Both the position numbers and the translations under genes were made by a program. The notes below the pieces were generated by a model. It was given only the letters and a program-made list of their open reading frames with translations. It ran no database searches and was not told where the DNA came from. 64,000 nucleotides of DNA. Source: Oidiodendron maius Zn (Eukaryota; Ascomycota; Leotiomycetes; Myxotrichaceae). This document shows, one piece after another, positions 1-12,267 of this stretch; positions within the stretch are counted from its first letter, which is position 1; every line of letters begins with the position of its first letter. The DNA lies in NCBI GenBank assembly GCA_000827325.1, contig KN832876.1:1302001-1366000 (forward strand), in the 5' to 3' direction.

Positions 1-1153
1 TCCTGGCCTTGCAGTCTGAAGCTGCTGCTTCCGGCAACACCTCGACCAACATGGTTTATCTGCAGACCATGTTGCTTCTAGCCATCGAGGCTGGCAACCG
101 TGGTCCAGTCTCAAACGGCCAAGCTACTCTGCCTCAATCCGTCTGGCTCGGCAGCGCCATTGGTCTTGCTCATTCGATGAAGCTATACATCAATAAATCG
201 CCTGAGAAGCAATCCGATAACGACACAGACTCCGATGATAGACTCGCGAGACGCGTCTGGTGGTCCTTGGTAATTATGGATAGGTTCCATGCCACAAGCG
301 CCGGGAACCCCCTCCAAATTCCAGACTATTGCGTCGTCCTTCTTCCCGAAGATCAGGCCTTACTCGGAGATATCTTGTACCAGCTGGCCCGTAAGTCGCC
401 CTCACCCAGTGGAATATTTGTCTCTAACATGTAGTTCCAGGTCTATCCATCGTCCTCGGACACTACTCTACGATAGAAACCACCGACATCATCCCTAAGG
501 ATGGCCCTATAATCTCCGCGATTGCTATGATTCTTAGAGGAGAGGTAGAGAGATGCCGCGAGACCTTCCCATCAACCTTTTTCCCACCGTCTAATGCTCC
601 GGTTATTCACCTCTGTTACTGCTATATGCGTATCCTGGTAGAACTTAAAGCCTCCCCAGCCGATCCAGAAGTGATTCTCGGTCCAGCAATGCGCATTGTT
701 GCTCTACTTACGCACAATACATCATTCATGAGTCCCCTGACTCACTACGCTACCATTCTGGCAGCTTTGACCTTGATCGAGCTTACCAACTTTGATAGTA
801 CCAAGGATAGCGCCGAGGGCAGCTTGAGAGACTTGCTCGAGAATCACATCGCTCCTTCGGGATGGGATGTTGCTGTCCGAGACATGATTGTAAGCAAGCG
901 CAATCAAATCTCGTCCGCCGGAGCAGGTTCTGCCGAAAGCCAGCACGCTTTGACCGCTAGTCAAGGCCTGCAGCGCCTCGCAGATCTGGCCACCGCCACC
1001 GAAGGCGATAGAGCAGATGCAGCTGCAGTCGAAGGGAGAAAGGAGGGCGAGCAAGCCAACCCTACTCCTGGAGGAGCTCCCCTTATCGAGCGACTCAGTG
1101 GTCTGAAGGACTTGGTCGTCAACGGATATATGAGTGGTCTCGTGCCTAAATAG
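1..1153 (+). CDS. Zn2Cys6-type fungal transcription factor, 3' part only
   Basis: The gene enters from the left edge, so its DNA-binding N-terminus is not visible. The exons are <1..390 and 441..1153, around a 50-nt intron with a GTAAGT donor and TTCCAG acceptor; the frame is kept across the junction. The first exon matches the fungal-specific transcription factor domain (Fungal_trans family): a helix-rich segment with the signature LARRVWWSLVIMDRF followed by NPLQIPD. This domain normally lies downstream of a Zn2Cys6 binuclear cluster and acts in regulation and dimerisation. The C-terminal 200 residues are helical with a Ser/Ala-rich end and no recognised motif. The target genes cannot be inferred. 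The family call is firm but rests on the regulatory domain only. Confidence 0.85.
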
Positions 1154-1636
1154 AGTGTGTCCTGCAGGCTTCGGCAAATAGTTTCTGCTTTGGGTTTTAT
1201 TTCATTTGTTTGAGAATACCCCGGGTGTACATGAGCTCTTTAAGAATGGGGCCAGAAATTACCGGCTTTTCGATGTCAATTCGGATCATGCCCGGCATCT
1301 ATGCTTCTATCTGGGGGTTTGCAACAAAAGTCATGGTCGTCACAGCTAGGGAAGCTGATTGATATTAAGGTGCATCAAGCATTATGGGATCGGATCGTCA
1401 CCTGTACATTACTGCATACACGACGAAATCAAGAACGTGTCATGAAAGAAGATTTTCCGTTGAATGCGACTCCATAAACAGCTAATGGGTACAGTCCTAG
1501 GCCACTCTTTGCGGGCATCCGTAGTCGACACTGTAACCATGCCATGCGATATATGTAAGCTTTGTCGTAGATACCTCGTCTGCTTCTGAATTAATAAACT
1601 AAAGCTCTGACTGAGTATCAGTTCGAGATCATACAT
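1154..1636. other. Intergenic, convergent 3' ends
   Basis: This holds the 3' flanks of the transcription factor (plus strand) and the nitrilase (minus strand), which converge here. The short open frames show no family signature. I see nothing else. Confidence 0.6.
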
Positions 1637-2799
1637 TTAGCTCCCTGCCTTCGTATCCCTCCTCAAAGAATAATCATAATGCCAACCATCACTACCCATA
1701 TCAGCCCGGACCTTATAATTATGCTCCGCCTCTTCCAAAATCTCCATATCCACGTCCACAATGCTCATCCCCTCCTCGGAGCCCAGCTTGCCTAACGCCC
1801 CTTGAAAAGGGACCGCCACCTGGCTGAGACCCGCCCACGAGCCCTTTTTACCCTCACCGACCGGCCCTCCAACATTGGCAAATACCACCATACAGGTATT
1901 CTCGTAACACCGCGATACCAGCATGCTCTCGAGGAACAGGGCTTCGGAGAGCGGGTTGTACGCCAGCCCCTTGGCCGTACAATCTGCCAGCGTCCAAAAT
2001 GTCGGTATGATGATGATCTTGGCGCCACCTGTAATCAGCTCACGAAAGGCTTCAGGAAATGCCAGGTCCCAGCAGATCAATAACCCAGCTTTGCCCAGTG
2101 GCGTGTCAAAGGCAACATGCGGTTCATGTGCTGAGCTCGTCAGATGCGGCCGCTCCGGATGCCAGAGATTCTTCTTCTGGTATCGACCTAGGATGGCTCC
2201 GTCATGCGAGATGAAGTACGCCACGTTGAGAAGCTGATCGCCGTGCTTCTCGACAATTGTCCCGGGAACGATGTTGACGTGCACCTCTTTGGCGAGGGCA
2301 CAGTATGCATCGAGGTATTTCTGGTATTGCGCACAGTGCACCGCGAAGGACGGGTCATCTGGGACCCAGCTTGTTAAATGATATTCGGGAAGTACGACGA
2401 GGTCACAGCCCTGCGAGGCCGCGGAGCGGATGTAGGATACGGCTTTGGCATGGTTGGCTTCCACAGCCAGAGGCTATCGGAATGGATGAGTTGCGTCTCT
2501 TGAATAATGCAAATTGGAATGAGAGAGCAAGACCGTGGAAAGACACGTAGGGTAGGGACCGGCAAGTCAATATCTCTTGTGGTACTGAGTATGTAACCAA
2601 CGGAGGCTTCTCCTAATATGATTTAGGGGGGTCAAGTCAACAAACTTTGTTGATATGTCTGTTCTGGAGATGTGTAAATTTATGACAGTCACATTTTATA
2701 AACCAGAGCCATGAAAGACGCAACAGCAAGGAAAACCCATAGGAAGATACGAACCTCCATACAGAGCTGTACAACGGCAATCTTGTATGTCGGCGCCAT
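1637..2799 (-). CDS. Carbon-nitrogen hydrolase (nitrilase superfamily)
   Basis: Two exons on the minus strand, 2755..2799 and 1637..2473, give 293 aa. The first exon codes for only 15 residues (MAPTYKIAVVQLCME), which form the first beta strand of the fold. It joins in phase 0 to PLAVEANHAKAV across a 281-nt intron, with donor GTTCGT and acceptor GATAG. The catalytic triad is intact: Glu in VVLPEYHLTSW, Lys in GRYQKKNLWHPE and Cys in LLICWDLAFPEA. These enzymes hydrolyse nitriles or amides through a Cys thioester intermediate; the substrate cannot be read from the sequence. There is no ATG on this strand between the intron acceptor and about 220 nt upstream, so the remote first exon is needed and its sequence fits the family. 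Length is normal. Confidence is high for the family and good for the splice. Confidence 0.85.
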
Positions 2800-3594
2800 C
2801 TGGTTCCCTATTTCGAATTCAGCAACTGCCAGATCGTCATCAGAGTGGGGGTTCTGTACGGTTTTCTCGAGACCCTGGGCGATAAAATGGACCGATTAGA
2901 GGCTCGGGTTCAAGTTATTCATGAAGCTATTACAGGATTCCGAGTTTAACTGAGAATTAGATTGTTTTCGATACGAAATATGCAGCTGTAGATGTAGACA
3001 TAGATGCAGAAGGCTAAGGTGGTGTGGAAAATGATGCCCCGCAATGCTTGATAATCGTACGTCAAAGCCGCGACAGTGTTAAAGGGGTTCACCGTACCAG
3101 TCGGCGTCAGGCATGTCTCTACAGACTTATGTCAAAAACCGCGTCTGTCTATTCATAAGTGGATTGGTAGGTATTCTAGCCGCGTGCTCGTCTTGCACCG
3201 AAGTCTCAACAGATATCTCAAATCCGTGTGAGGCGTGCAACTCAGTTATACATGTGATTCGCCAAATAAACTCTGTCTCCTATGATCCTTTAATTCCTTT
3301 TGCGCCACTGCAAATGAACAGACAGATATTGCCGCTTCACCTTGTCTATGAAACATGCATTCTCCGAGATTATTTGCACTCCTTGATTCTCAAGCGCCTT
3401 ATTTTGCCACATAGGAGATCTCTATCTCCACAGGCAAATCATCTGAGCCCAGGTCTACAGTCGTGGCACCTTGAACTTGTCGACAATACCATACTTCTAG
3501 TGACTACAATCATCTGGGATATTATCTCAGTGCTTGGCTTTCATCCCCTTGCCCATCGACGCCTTTCTCTACCACGATGCGGTTTGGGCATCAT
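2800..3594. other. Intergenic, with a doubtful 161-aa frame
   Basis: This lies between the nitrilase start and the phytochrome stop, both on the minus strand, so it should hold the nitrilase promoter. An open frame on the plus strand from 3113 to 3598 (161 codons, hydrophobic N-terminus) runs to the phytochrome stop codon. It has no family signature and no clear codon bias, and I do not call it a gene. Confidence 0.4.
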
Positions 3595-6500
3595 CTAGGT
3601 TCCGCTTTGGATGAATACCCTCCCTTCGAACCAGCCGCCACACTCCCAACCGCCTGGTTGATATATACAGGGTTGTCTGGCTTCATAATCCATTGCCCCA
3701 GCCAGCAAGACGTTTAGACGTTTGAAATCGATGGGTTTTAAGACCCACCCATCAAACCCAGCATTGATGTACTTTTCTCGATCCCGTTCAACCAGCGAGG
3801 CGGACACAGCAAGGATCGGCACTCGTCCATTGACAAGAGCTCGACGAGAAAGGCAAGTTTGTAAGTGTTCCTTTTCGAATGATCTAATCATACGAGTAGA
3901 CGACTCTCCATCTACAATTGGCATCTTTGAGTTATTAGCGACTATTCACTCAATATATACGCATTGCTATAAGAGAACCGAATGAAGAGTAAAACAGACT
4001 CACCTGCATATCCATAAGCACCACATCTACGAATGCGGGCTTTCTTTGATAAGCAGCAGCACACTCTTCGCCATTGACCGTCATATGTACTTCGTGACCA
4101 CTCCTCTCCAGTCTTTTCTTAATAATGCGAGTATTAATTGGGTCGTCCTCCGCAATCAGAATCCGAAGACGCTCCGTGTTCAGAGGACTTCCTTCATTAT
4201 TCCGCCCCTTTTCAATTCCGACTGTGGCATTGTAGGTGGCATGGTGCCCTAAATCAGTGGCTTCCGATTCTGACAATTCTTCAGGCATCCTAATAGCCCT
4301 CATCAACGTTCTTTCACCTGATATTGTTTGATAACCCTGCGTATCTTCAGACCCGGCCAGTTGTATAGATTTGTATTCACTCGTCGAATTATCGAATTTG
4401 GCAGTATTCGGATTTTCGGACGCTCTAGATTGAGTAGGGAAATGCACGTCCCCTTCTTGTTTGTCAAAGAAACCGGAGATCCTTTCGCCCATTTGATCGA
4501 CGTCACTCGTATTACTCTTATTGCTCCTGCCGGAGCCACTCCTATCATGCTGCAAGCTGGCCCTCATCTCATCATTTTTTTTTCGCAGATCATCTTTATT
4601 ACCTTCGGGGCTGCCTTTTGAGACTAGTGTAATCCCATCCACGGAGACTGGCGGCCGTGAGATACTGCGAGATACTACGTCACCAATGCCAGTTACTTTC
4701 TCATCTTTTTCTGGAAGAGAGAATGGCAACTGGATAACAAAGAGAGAGCCTTTCCCTTTATCTGACTTCACACGTAGTTGTCCGTTCATGTTCCACACAA
4801 TTCGGGCCACCACTGCAAGGCCGAGACCTAGAACCCGATCTCTTTTCCCTTTGGCCAGCTGCTCACTAGACTTTGCTGACTCTCCAAACAGCGTGCTTTC
4901 TTCGGAAGTGACTTGCTCAAGGTCTCTGAAAAGTGCATCGACCTGCTTTTCTGACAAACCGACCCCAGAATCCTTTACTGTCACTTCGATTATACACTTG
5001 TCATCCATGACTCCTGCAAGCCACAGTTCAACACTAACAAGGCCAGAAGACGTATTGTCTATCGCGTTTGCGATGATGTTACTGACGGCTTGTCGGACGG
5101 AGCGCTGGTTACCATATACCCATTGCGGTATTCCTGAATGTTCTATTAAGCCATACTGAAGGCCTTTTCTTTCTGCCTCACCTTTAAAGGAGTCTGTAAC
5201 TTCACGCACAGTTGCCAGGATGTCAAACATCTCATCACTGACTAGGCTCTGGCCCTCTTCCGTTTTTGTCAAGTCAAGAAGATCGTTTATGACGTACACC
5301 AGTGATTTCGATGCCGAGTGAGATTTGGTAAGGCTGTCTCGAGTCTCCTGATCGAGTGTCCCTTCAAGAGCAATCTCGAGATAGTTGATTATCGCATTGA
5401 GGGGAGTCCGCACCTCGTGCGCGGTATTCGACAAAAGCAGGTTTTTAAGATTGCTGCCTTTCATAACATATTCCATTTCTCGCCACACCTAGAGCGCACT
5501 CTAATAAGAGACATGAGTAAATAAGGTTATCAATGTATCGTACCTTAATAAACTTCCCATACACTAAACACAGCAATGCTGCTATCTCCATCTGCTCTTC
5601 TGTCCACTCTGCACACTTTCCAGAAACAGCTTCGGTCCACGTTTTGAAACTGCTCCTAGGCTCCAATTGCGTTTCTATACCTTCTTTTATGACTTTTTCG
5701 TATGGATTTCCAGCCCACTGAGATGCGTTATTAGGCTGTTCTGGAAATCTCCGATCCAGCAAACCCTTTGGCACTAAACAGGACATTAGGGAACTACACA
5801 CCTTGACTTTCCGCGTATGACTGCGACGGCACAAGACAATGAAATCGTCACCTGCTACGTTTAAAGGTACTAAAAGTAGCCCGGCAATAATACTAAAGCC
5901 GGGAGGATACTGAAGATCTGGGAAGTCTTCCTTGATATCCTGTGAACTAACTACCGAAGTTATTTTCCGCATGCGAAGGTATTCGAGCACCACCAAGGCT
6001 TCCTGTGAATGCTCCAAGTTCCCCAAGATCCTTGTTTCTTTTCGTATTGTAAGCATTCCAAAGTCAGCTTCAAAAAGATCTAAAAGATCGTCCGAAGACA
6101 AAACAATATATCCAGATGGGTTTGTTTCAGTTGGCACTGTATTGATGAGCTTGCGAGCTTGAAGTCGTGACGCATAGGTAAGCCTCTCAATATTTCGGGA
6201 CGCAGTATCCCCGATTAAACGGCACATATTTCGAACGGGGAATGATACTCTCATACCTTTCGAACCGTACGAATGACATGAAACCAACCCCCAAAGTTTA
6301 TCGAAGGCATTGATAGATATGCTCATGGAGCTTCTTACCGCCATATTTGAGAGATATTTGAGGTGAATTGGCGACATGGCTCTCAAATAGCTGAATGTAA
6401 GATCAAGTGGCGGCTCGAGATCTTCCACATTCTTACATACAAGCCGTGCAGTTGTAAGTTCTCGGTCATATAATAACCTTACTTTGTTGATCATGTACAG

Positions 6501-7961
6501 ATCTCGGGCTTGTTTGGGGATATCTGAGGCTGGGAAATGTAAACCTCTGTAGAGGTCTTTTGTGGCCCGTGGGTCAACAAGCTCTGTGACAACCCGGCCA
6601 TGAAAGTCGGAGTCGAATTGATAAATCATTACTCGATGGAATCCCGTAAGTTCCTTAACCACACCAACAAGAATTTTTAAAAACCTTTCAAGATTTGGCG
6701 CGGAAGCCAGTTGGTCTTGGACCTGGGCCATGACATTGTATATTTCCATCGTAGCTGCTTCTCCTTTGCGTTTCCGGGCACTCCTCAGAACTCGAAGAGG
6801 TTTGCTATGGTTAAAGGTGCTCTCAATATATTCCTCGTCGGTTGGATCGCAGTTTAATGTATCTTCTGGAACTTCAAGTGTCATGTCGGCCAAAGGAACT
6901 AATGGGTATGACTCGTCATCGTACAACTCAAACTCGCAGATTATCAGATCGTCATTAGATGGGTTGATATGCATTGCACACCATAATTTTCGGTTTATTC
7001 TGGGAGAATCTCTGCTGAGAACGGAAATTGCAAAAACATCTGGACCGTTTGATGCCGGATCTAATTCTTCGCCTCGAATGAATTCGATGTGGTCTAGAAG
7101 AGTGTCTCGCTGCTCGTCTGCTAGGATGTTGGAAAAGCTATTGAGCTTAAATAACTCTTGGGGCGTATACCCGATAACTTTATGTGAATTCTCGCTCACG
7201 ATCCGCACAACTAACTGCTCTCCACTCTCCTCCTTTAAGGCCACGAGAAGGCCAAATCCCTGAATAGCTCCTGGGATATGGATAGGTTCATCTTCACATC
7301 GCTTCAAAGGCGCACTATTACAGCCTGTGATAATAGCGTGCCCTTCTTCTGTAACTATGTGTTTGAATCTTGAGGCTATGAAACCTGGGTTGTTTTCTTG
7401 GTGTATCGATATGCGATCTCTTGGTGGACTCAAATTTGCCGTTTCTTTACTCTGGAAATTTGTTAATCCTGCTCTCCCGCCGGTCACATGCATCTCAGAC
7501 CCAGACGTATCCCTGGGCTGATCTCGTCGATAACCATCATTGAGAATGTTTGCCGAACTTGTATTAGCTTTGGTGACATGTCCTTCCGATCCTCCTGCCG
7601 GACTATTATTGGGGGGGAAGTAGCTAATATTAGAAGTCCGTCTCGGTGAAGACCGAAGGGGCCGCAGTGGATCTATACCAATTTCACTTCTAATTGGGAA
7701 GATACGAGTAGTAGACCCTGATATACTAGATTGTCTGCCTGAAGAAAGTCGACTTGAGGGCGTTTCGTCACTCGCTTCCGCTGGAAGGTTCTTTGGATTG
7801 CCAAAGACACCACCTTTTGGTTCCTGCAGTGGCTCTGAAGATGATTGAGGCGGATTTACTTTCATTGCTATCCCTGGATTAGTAGGATGTTTCTGTTCCG
7901 TAGGATTGAAGCTCTTGTCAACGAATACGGCGTTTGCCGCGCTGCCTTCAGTACCTGCCAT
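3595..7961 (-). CDS. fphA: Fungal phytochrome, hybrid sensor histidine kinase
   Basis: Three exons on the minus strand, 5544..7961, 4004..5488 and 3595..3924, with introns of 55 and 79 nt that both fall at codon boundaries, give 1410 aa. Residues 1-200 are a Ser/Pro-rich extension. Then comes RCEDEPIHIPGAIQGFG; the Cys (about residue 222) is at the position used for bilin attachment in fungal and bacterial phytochromes. A PAS domain follows, then a GAF domain with the chromophore-pocket motif FPASDIPKQARDLY, and a PHY domain. The kinase part has an H box (NTAHEVRTPLNAI, His about 830), an N box, and G boxes DSGVGL and GLGLAV. The C-terminal receiver has its phospho-Asp in VVLMDMQMPIVDG (about 1299) and a Lys in WVLKPID. 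All key residues are present, so a working red-light sensor and phosphorelay protein is expected. The symbol follows the Aspergillus orthologue by family architecture. Confidence 0.95.
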
Positions 7962-8572
7962 GGCCGATTACTGTGAAGGTTATGAAGCGTATCAGGTCGA
8001 GCAGATTCCGCCGCAGGTGCTTAAAAGTGCTATCTCAACAGGGTAGCCTCCATAAGATGATATAACGACCTGCGAAGTGTTCGTAAAATGCTCGTGACGG
8101 AAATAGAGAGAGGGGAGAAATTAAAAGATATTTCAAGAAATGGAAACGTCTTATAATCGCACTCGACAACAGCCATGGACCTCGACGATGTTCCGCCCTT
8201 TGCATAGCACCGCGATTGCGCTGAAGGATATTGGCATAGAATACATAACAATTGCATTCGTATCTGATTTTTCAACAGCGGGTTGACTGACGCAAGAAAC
8301 GGTCCATCTCGCCCAGACCTAAGCTGTTCAACTGACGTAGCCATTCCTTGTTCCTCGGAATTTCATTTAGCCATCCCAGTTCTCTGTATTAGTAATCCAA
8401 AAGGTGATGATTTACAGTCCTTCTACAGAAAATCTTTGGCACACGACATATTCCACGGGAACCAATCACTATGTCGGCTATTAGCCATGATTGCGACATG
8501 CAATTGTAGCTATGTTGGGTATCAAATAGGCTATCCCTGCTCAGTATACTTAATGCAGACCCTTTGGGCAGC
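7962..8572. other. Intergenic between two minus-strand genes
   Basis: This should contain the phytochrome promoter and the 3' flank of the gene at 8573. Open frames on either strand here lack any recognisable motif. Confidence 0.5.
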
Positions 8573-10559
8573 TCATTCTCGCTCAACCCAAATATTATAC
8601 GTCCATTCGTCGCAAGGTTCGTTCATATTTCCATTCTCGTGCTCCACATCCATGGCCTGCTGGAGGTCTCTGGCACACTCAAACACATCATCCATAGTCC
8701 ATCCCAGCCTTTCGGCTGCTGTCGCATATCTATCATTTCCTAGTGATGTTAGTTCTAGCTCTGTTATAGGTGGACAAGGGGTACTACCTCGCTCAGTTCT
8801 CATCGTCTCTATAAAGATGATCTTTGCTTCGTTTGACCAACGCGATGAACGATATTCTTCACGCCTGTTGGAGGCTGTTGCTTGCTCCGTCTGATTACTA
8901 GTCTGTAGGTCGTTGTGTGACACTTCGCCATAGTCCAGAGTTGCTAGTGGATGCGACGACCTGTTAACGTCCGGAGAATGAGTCCTGTGCGTCGATTCTT
9001 TCCCCCAACTCTCTGATTTGATGTTCCCTCGTGCAACCTCCGTCATAATCCACTGTACCAACAATGGGTCCGCCAACTTTGCGTCCAGAGCCTGTCTTTG
9101 TAACTTATGCAAATTGTTCATTCTGGATCGCCTCTCTATTTCTTTCTCCAGTTGTCTCCTCTCCGAGATTTGTGCGATCTCGGATTCCTTCTCTTGCCGT
9201 CTTCTCTCAAGTTCAGCAATAAATTCTCGGTCCACGTGATCCTGAGCCTCCTGCCTCGTCCTGAGCTCGGCCATGAATGCCTTGTGAGTGGCTTCGATTA
9301 TAGGTAGGATTTCCATAGTCGGTCGCCGCACAGAGCAGGCTCCATATTCGGTTCTTGGTTGTATCTCGTCCGATTGGCAGACTGCTTCCGTCGCCATGTT
9401 GAATACCAGAAGGAGCAAATTTGCAATTTCCCCAATAGAGGCTGTAGTTATTGGCTCCTGGAACGTATAAGCGTCAACTCCAATTGAAATAGCATCGATG
9501 AACTTGGGTATGAAATCAAGATACACGTTGGCAAGTTTACGTGTAGAGTTTAATTTTAACTTCGGAACCATGGCGGTGACTTGTCCAACGGATTTTCTCA
9601 CTCGTTCTAAGGCAATCTTAGTGGCCCTAGGCCTCCTTGCTATTCTTGCCGCACGAAGTGCAAGGTATGATTCGGTCATCGATGACAGATGTTCTTGAAA
9701 TTTCACCACCTGTTTGGGCTCTCTATCTGACTGTCCATCTTGCAATCGATATACACCTTTCAAGAGGTCCTTCATTGTGTTAAAACCCTCGAGGTTCGTA
9801 ACATCCAGTTCAATAGTATCTAGTTGATCTTTCCATCGGTGGGGTATGCTCGGGTCGGAACCGTCGATATATGAATGGGCCGCTTTGATAGTTCGAGGAG
9901 ATTGCTCTATGTATTTGGGCAAACTCTGCCTTTGGGAGGTACCATTCTCCACATCTTCAACCTCCACTGTCCCACCAGGCTCCGCTATATTGTTCGCATC
10001 TGGAATAATATCACCAGCTTCTACTTCGTCTCCACCAGCAGCGGCTGCCCCTAAATCCGCTGGGCCGTTTGCCGGCTCTGGCTCGGATTCCTGATTCTTG
10101 CGTGGACGAAGGGTTGTGTTGGGTTGGATCTGCTTTGACGCTGACGGCTGTCGTGCTGTCGCATTCATTCTGGATTGCCTCGCGTTCTGCCCAGGAAATG
10201 TGACGGCGCCGCCATCGTCATCTACAGGCCCATCGTATATATCAGTTGTCGGGTCAGATTTATTTGGTTTCGTAAGACGGCCACTGCCATTAGAGGCCTT
10301 GGATGGTTGGCTGCTGGATCTAATCTTGGGGCCAACAGGACCAGCCTTCTTTCGTCCATCCTGAACAGCTTTGTTCAGGATCTTTGCTAATTTGGCCCCA
10401 CCATGCTCTGGGCAATGGTCAGTGGCTATTAATACAGTGTGGGGCAGCTTTGATTGACTTACCATTATCGGAGTCTTCGTGCTGGAGAATGGCAGCCGCA
10501 GGAGGTTCGCCTCCTCTGCTGGCAGAGGGAACTCCTCGTTTGCGCTTTAAGGCTGACAT
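8573..10559 (-). CDS. Unrecognised protein with coiled coil and Myb/SANT-like C-terminus
   Basis: Two exons on the minus strand, 10463..10559 and 8573..10407, joined across a 55-nt intron (GTAAGT to CAG), give 643 aa. I chose the start at 10559 because it supplies a basic N-terminus (MSALKRKRGVPSASRG); the ATG overlapping the donor at 10465 would read through the intron. Residues 30-170 are low-complexity, rich in Ser, Pro, Asn and acidic residues. A helical middle part follows, then a strongly charged coiled coil around residues 400-455 (FIAELERRRQEKESEIAQIS), then a C-terminal segment with SSRWSNEAKIIFIETMRTER that resembles a Myb/SANT helix pattern. The basic N-terminus suggests a nuclear protein. 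The family is not recognised, and the Myb resemblance is inference. The gene is divergent from the PTPA gene, with only about 190 bp between the starts. Confidence 0.75.
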
Positions 10560-10750
10560 TAAGGACAATATAAGTCCAAATGCGCCCCCTTAGTACCAAG
10601 GACCGATCCACGTCCCGTCACGACTTGTTGTTGTTCGATCCTTATATCAATTAGGCTTGTGCGCAGAAAGGGGGCGCGAAATCGGGCAGTTGCTGATGTC
10701 AACAAGCGAACAGTAAGTTACTGGGATGCCATATCTTATCGCTTCCACAC

Positions 10751-12267
10751 ATGTCGGAAGTCAAAGAAACCCTCCGGACACAAATCACCAGGGTCATGGA
10801 TTCGCAGCCAAAAAGCCATATCTCTGGGCCATTTAAAGCTTTACCAATACTAGATTCTACTCTGCCTCATACCTTTCTCAAGCCGTCCAAAAGAATTTGT
10901 GAGGGCCATGACGTGCCAAGATTCCTTACCTCAAAAGCCTACGTGGATCTAGGCATATTTGTTATGCAGCTCAACATAGCTATGTGCCCGATAAAGGTTC
11001 CTACATCGCCTCAAATTCAGACATGGCAGCTTGATTTGTCCGTACCATTCTCAGATGCTATCCGCCGACTGCAAGAGTTGCTTCAGAAGGTAGATGCGAT
11101 CCGTGAGGAAGCGCCACCTGAGACGGGACCTCGAAGGTTTGGTAATGCCAGTTTCAGAAGATGGTATGAAATTCTGGAATCCAGAGTGTATGATCTCCTT
11201 CGGACGTATCTACCCGCAAACGTCCTTAGCTTTGGCTCACATGCAGAGGGTGTTTCAGTCTTGGATGAGATTGTGCCTTATTTCCTTGGTAGCTTTGGTA
11301 GTCCGCAAAGGTTAGATTATGGCACGGGACATGAGCTTAGTTTTCTTGCCTTCCTGGGCTGCATTTGGAAACTCGGTGGGTTCTCCGAAGGGTATACCCA
11401 AGACGGATCCTTAGAGAGAAGCATAGTTATGGAAGTAATCGAGCCGTATGTTCCACCGTTGATACTTTACACGCTTACACTGATATTTACAACAGCTATT
11501 TATGCGTCATTCGACGTCTTATTCTCACGTATACTCTCGAGCCTGCGGGATCTCACGGGGTGTGGGGTCTCGACGATCACTCTTTTCTACCGTACATTTT
11601 TGGATCTGCCCAGTATTGTCCGGCTATTGAAGGCGATGCTGCTATGCCTGTTGAGGGTTCTTTACCAGAAGCGCCCAAACCGGGAGAAATTGCCAAAAAA
11701 GACGTGGTTGACCGTGAGAGAATACACAACATGTATTTTGCGGCTATTGGATTCATCAACGATGTCAAAACGGGACCATTCTGGGAACATAGTCCAATTC
11801 TTTTTGACATTTCAGGAGTTCGGTCTGGATGGGGGAAAATTAATAAGGTTTGTGTGGCAGGCCTGAACACCACATAAGGCGCACACCTAACCGCTACTCA
11901 GGGCATGATCAAAATGTATAATGCAGAAGTCCTCTCGAAATTTCCCGTTGTCCAACATTTCCCGTTTGGATCCTTGTTCAGTTGGGAACAAGATGCCAAT
12001 GCCCCTCCACCAACACAATCTACTCATCATATGAGTCAGCCTACTGGTACCTCCAAGCCTGGATCTTCAATAGCTCGGTCTCTTCAAGCACAAGGTAGCA
12101 GTGCGCCCTGGGCAAGCTCTGCTCATGGTGTAAATATGGCACCAACAGCCGCTCCTTGGGCGAAGGCTTCTCCAGGGCCACCGCAAGCGGGAATGCCCCC
12201 GACGAGAGCTTCTTGGGCTGGTGGCAGCTCTGGTCAGCCACCGTTACGAGATATAAACCAACCCTAG
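10751..12267 (+). CDS. rrd1: Serine/threonine phosphatase 2A activator (PTPA, RRD family prolyl isomerase)
   Basis: Three exons, 10751..11445, 11496..11847 and 11902..12267, with introns of 50 and 54 nt, give 470 aa. PTPA signatures appear in order: [14 protein letters not shown], the nucleotide and peptide-binding stretch [51 protein letters not shown] and [18 protein letters not shown] proteins bind PP2A-type catalytic subunits, have peptidyl-prolyl isomerase activity and help assemble active phosphatase. The C-terminal 100 residues are Pro/Ala/Ser-rich with spaced PWA or SWA motifs. The length and this tail favour RRD1 over the shorter RRD2, but that assignment is inference. The start gives [12 protein letters not shown]; upstream in-frame coding is not evident. 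Confidence 0.93.

Noticed and set aside
2734-2949. Plus-strand 72-codon frame preceded by a TAG acceptor (EDTNLHTELYNGNLVCRRHL...), at first taken for an orphan exon
   Set aside because: It is antisense to the first exon of the nitrilase gene (MAPTYKIAVVQLCME), which explains the coding-like pattern.
3113-3598. 161-aa plus-strand frame with a hydrophobic start
   Set aside because: No family motif, no codon bias, and it ends on the complement of the phytochrome stop; treated as chance.
4521-5159. 212-aa plus-strand frame
   Set aside because: Lies fully inside the phytochrome kinase region on the other strand; mirror of real coding sequence.
8283-8894. 203-aa plus-strand frame
   Set aside because: Overlaps the 3' end of the 643-aa gene on the other strand and lacks any motif.
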